8,276 nucleotides of DNA. It comes from JBDSLU01 sp039916225 (GTDB lineage: Bacteria > Acidobacteriota > Vicinamibacteria > Vicinamibacterales > Vicinamibacteraceae). The stretch covers positions 1 through 8,276 of the forward strand of contig JBDSLU010000171.1 of the NCBI GenBank assembly GCA_039916225.1, written 5' to 3'. Below, piece by piece: positions 6,423 to 8,276 of this stretch. The position numbers and the translations under genes were made by a program. The notes beneath the pieces were generated by a model that was not told the DNA's origin, ran no database searches, and worked only from the letters and a program-made list of their open reading frames with translations. Each line of letters starts with the position of its first letter. Position 1 is the first letter of the stretch.

Positions 6423-6928
6423 CGAGGGGTTCCCTTTCGTGTCGGCGCGCGCCGCGGCAGCGGCGCGAGCGTCTTCAACAGCTGGATCTGTCCAGCGTGG
6501 TACAGGTCGTGAGCGGCCGCGCCGCGGATCGACCACGCCAGCGGCTTGCCACCGGCGATCCGGTTCAGTCCGGTCTCGTCGAGCACAGCTACCGCCGACC
6601 GAAGTTGACGGTGTTGGTCGGTCAGCAGTTCCACGTCGGCCTGCCAGCGCTCGGCATTGAACAGGCCGACGCGCGCGTAGAAGTTGGTGCCGGCCAGCGG
6701 GAAGCCGCCGCGCGGCGCCCCGCTCACCCGCTTGCGCACCACGTACTTCCAGTAGGCGGCGTGCACCACCAGCTCCCAGACGTTGTGCCGGCCGGGACCG
6801 GGCCGCCAGGTGACCTGGTGCGGCTCGATGGCGCGGACCGCGCCATGCAGGTTGGTCCCGTGCCAGGAGCGGCGATCGTAGGCCTCGTCGAGCAGCGCGA
6901 GGAGTCCGGCGAGTGCGTCCTGGCTCAT
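6419..6928 (-). CDS. DinB-family protein
   Basis: A 169-residue protein of the DinB/YfiT-like four-helix superfamily, probably cytoplasmic (no signal peptide). His56 in ELVVHAAYWKYVV and the pair His140/His144 in AAAHDLYHAGQIQLLK form the usual three-His metal site. Other supporting features are the N-terminal helix LLALLDEAYDRRSWHG and the PGPGRHNVWELVVHAAYW segment typical of DinB_2-like members. No substrate can be assigned; known relatives include bacillithiol, mycothiol or glutathione transferases and many uncharacterised proteins. The ATG at 6928 overlaps the stop of the propeller gene (ATGA), and a GGAG lies about 11 nt upstream. Its own stop overlaps the start of the secreted protein. 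It belongs to a different DinB subfamily from the DUF1572 protein at 2871-3446. Confidence 0.88.
   Translation of the reverse strand: MSQDALAGLLALLDEAYDRRSWHGTNLHGAVRAIEPHQVTWRPGPGRHNVWELVVHAAYWKYVVRKRVSGAPRGGFPLAGTNFYARVGLFNAERWQADVELLTDQHRQLRSAVAVLDETGLNRIAGGKPLAWSIRGAAAHDLYHAGQIQLLKTLAPLPRRAPTRKGTPR
6431..6436 (-). promoter_or_regulatory. Ribosome binding site for the small secreted protein
   Basis: On the minus strand AAGGGA lies 8 nt before the ATG at 6422-6420, within the end of the DinB gene. With the signal peptide beginning right there, it fixes this start rather than any earlier in-frame codon. Confidence 0.65.
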
Positions 6929-8276
6929 CGAGCCGTCGACTCCGGGGCCACCTCCGCTCGATGCACCGGCGCGGCGCTTGCCGCCGCCTTCGGTGCACCG
7001 GCCTTCGGGGCGCCGATGGCGATGACGTGCTTCAAGCCGCGGATGTAGAGGACGCCGTCGGCGATGGCCGGCGTGGCCATCAGCACCTCGCCGACCGGGT
7101 TGGTGGCGAGCAGCTCGTAGGTCTTGCCGGCCTTGACCACGAACACGTCGCCGTCCTCGCTGGTCAGGTAGATCTTGCCATCGGCGGCGACCGGCGAGGC
7201 GCTGAACGAGCCCCCCTTGCCGCCGAGCCGCTCCTGGTAGAGGCGCTCGCCGGTCTTGGCGTCGTAGGCGGCCAGCGTGCCGTTGTTCAGGACGATGTAG
7301 AGCAGGTCGCCGTAGACGATCGGCGTCGGCATGTACGGGCCACCGCGCTTGGTGCTCCAGGCGATCGCATCGGAGCTGGTCGCGTCGCCCTTGAGCGTCA
7401 AGTCGCCGCGAGCGCCCGGCTTGATGGCGAAGATTGGCTGCACGCCGCGATAACCATTGGTGACGATGACCGTGCCCGGGCCGGCGATCGGCGTCGGCAC
7501 GGTGACTTCGGAGTTGCCCGACAGCCGCCACAGCTCCTTGCCGGTCATCGGATCGTAGCCGCGGATGGCGTTGGTACCCTGCGTGACCAGCTCGGTGTGG
7601 CCACCCATCTCGATCACCGTCGGCGTCGCCCACGAGGGGATCTCATCGCGCGTGGTGCGCCATGCCTGCTTGCCGGTCTTGATGTCGAAGGCGGCGATGA
7701 ACGAGCCCTGCTGGATGTCGGCCTGGACGATCACCATGTTCTTCCAGATGATCGGCGAGCTGGCGACGCCCCACTCGTAGTCGGGGTCGTAGAACCAGCC
7801 GGCGTTGAGCACGCCGAGGTCCTGCTTCCACAGCAAGTCGCCCTTCACCGAATAGGCATAGAGCCCTTCCGATCCGAAGGAGACGACGACGTGCGCGCCG
7901 TCCGTCACCGGCGTCGGCGAGGCCTGGCTCGACTTCGGGTGCCGCTTGGTCTTGGGGACACCCTGGGTGGCCACCTTGTCCCACAGCACTTTCCCGGTCT
8001 TGCGATCGAGGGCGATCAGCCGCCACACGTGCGGGCTGACGTCCTTGGCCGGCTCGACGTCGCCGTAGAGGCCGTGACGCAGGCTGGCGGTGGGATCGCT
8101 GCTCACCGCGGTCGACACGAAGACGCGATCGCCGGCGACGATCGGGCTGGACACGGACAGGCCGGGAATCTCGGTCTTCCACAGCACGGCGTCGCCGGTC
8201 GGGACGTTCCAGCTGGTGGCCACGGCCGCCGTGCCGGCCGCAACGCCAGACGCCTGCGGTCCGCGGAACGACGGCC
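6925..8276 (-). CDS. PQQ-like beta-propeller repeat protein (5' end outside)
   Basis: An incomplete gene: the reading frame stays open from its stop at 6925 to the right edge, so the N terminus and any signal peptide lie outside. Reading in from the edge gives PSFRGPQASGVAAGTAAVATSWN, split here by the GTG codon at 8223-8221, which is therefore not the start. Eight repeats of a Pro-centred strand can be seen (SSPIV, SPTPV, SSPII, ATPTV, PTPIA, MPTPIV, SASPV, ATPAI). They alternate with blade ends such as ALDRKTGKVLWDK, VKGDLLWKQDL, DIKTGKQAWRT, DPMTGKELWRL and DAKTGERLYQE. This fits an eight-bladed quinoprotein-dehydrogenase-like propeller. No haem motif or vicinal-Cys pair of true PQQ dehydrogenases is visible, so enzymatic activity is doubtful; a scaffold or binding role is equally possible. 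The C-terminal tail is Ala/Pro-rich (APKAGAPKAAASAAP). It leads the minus-strand unit. Confidence 0.9.
   Translation of the reverse strand, partial: PSFRGPQASGVAAGTAAVATSWNVPTGDAVLWKTEIPGLSVSSPIVAGDRVFVSTAVSSDPTASLRHGLYGDVEPAKDVSPHVWRLIALDRKTGKVLWDKVATQGVPKTKRHPKSSQASPTPVTDGAHVVVSFGSEGLYAYSVKGDLLWKQDLGVLNAGWFYDPDYEWGVASSPIIWKNMVIVQADIQQGSFIAAFDIKTGKQAWRTTRDEIPSWATPTVIEMGGHTELVTQGTNAIRGYDPMTGKELWRLSGNSEVTVPTPIAGPGTVIVTNGYRGVQPIFAIKPGARGDLTLKGDATSSDAIAWSTKRGGPYMPTPIVYGDLLYIVLNNGTLAAYDAKTGERLYQERLGGKGGSFSASPVAADGKIYLTSEDGDVFVVKAGKTYELLATNPVGEVLMATPAIADGVLYIRGLKHVIAIGAPKAGAPKAAASAAPVHRAEVAPESTAR

Noticed and set aside
6407..7048. Plus-strand open frame opposite the DinB and propeller genes
   Set aside because: It is antisense to two well-supported genes and has no motif.
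1..8276. CRISPR array, tRNA, insertion sequence or defence island
   Set aside because: No regularly spaced repeats, tRNA-like fold, transposase motif or terminal inverted repeats were seen on either strand; base composition looks even apart from the 36-nt left edge.

Overview
The window is a compact, gene-dense piece of a bacterial chromosome with very high GC (about 70% judged by eye). No tRNA, rRNA, CRISPR array, transposase or phage gene was seen. Gene content suggests an Acidobacteriota-like soil bacterium, perhaps of the Vicinamibacteria. The clues are a LytS/LytTR pair with a degenerate GAF-like region, a DUF1572 DinB-fold protein, and a PQQ-type beta-propeller whose N-terminal region has the 'PSFRGPQASGVA' style. 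This placement is inference from style, not a computed classification.

Layout. (1) 37-2855, plus strand: a multi-pass membrane histidine kinase of the LytS/His_kinase type, overlapping by 4 nt a LytTR-type DNA-binding response regulator. Together they look like a complete two-component system. (2) 2871-3446, minus strand: a DUF1572/DinB-fold protein, convergent with the regulator across only 15 nt. (3) 3514-5899, plus strand, divergent from the DUF1572 gene: peptide methionine sulfoxide reductase (msrA), an unrecognised 157-residue protein, and a secreted MltB-type lytic murein transglycosylase. These three are joined by two GTGA overlaps. (4) 5943 to the right edge, minus strand, read right to left: a PQQ-like beta-propeller protein (5' end outside the window), a DinB-family protein, and a small secreted protein of unknown function. 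These are joined by two ATGA overlaps.

All five same-strand junctions overlap by exactly 4 nt, so three translationally coupled units account for every gene except the single DUF1572 gene. Non-coding sequence is limited to a 36-nt left edge, a 15-nt and a 43-nt convergent gap, and one 67-nt divergent gap. No stretch over 300 nt lacks a gene.

Function. The left unit is signal transduction. The middle unit combines repair of oxidised methionine with peptidoglycan remodelling, and the link between the two is unclear. The right unit is probably partly extracytoplasmic (propeller and secreted protein) with a DinB-fold partner of unknown substrate. I found no convincing evidence of a new defence or mobile system. 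The most open questions are the 157-residue protein and the propeller-DinB-secreted protein operon.
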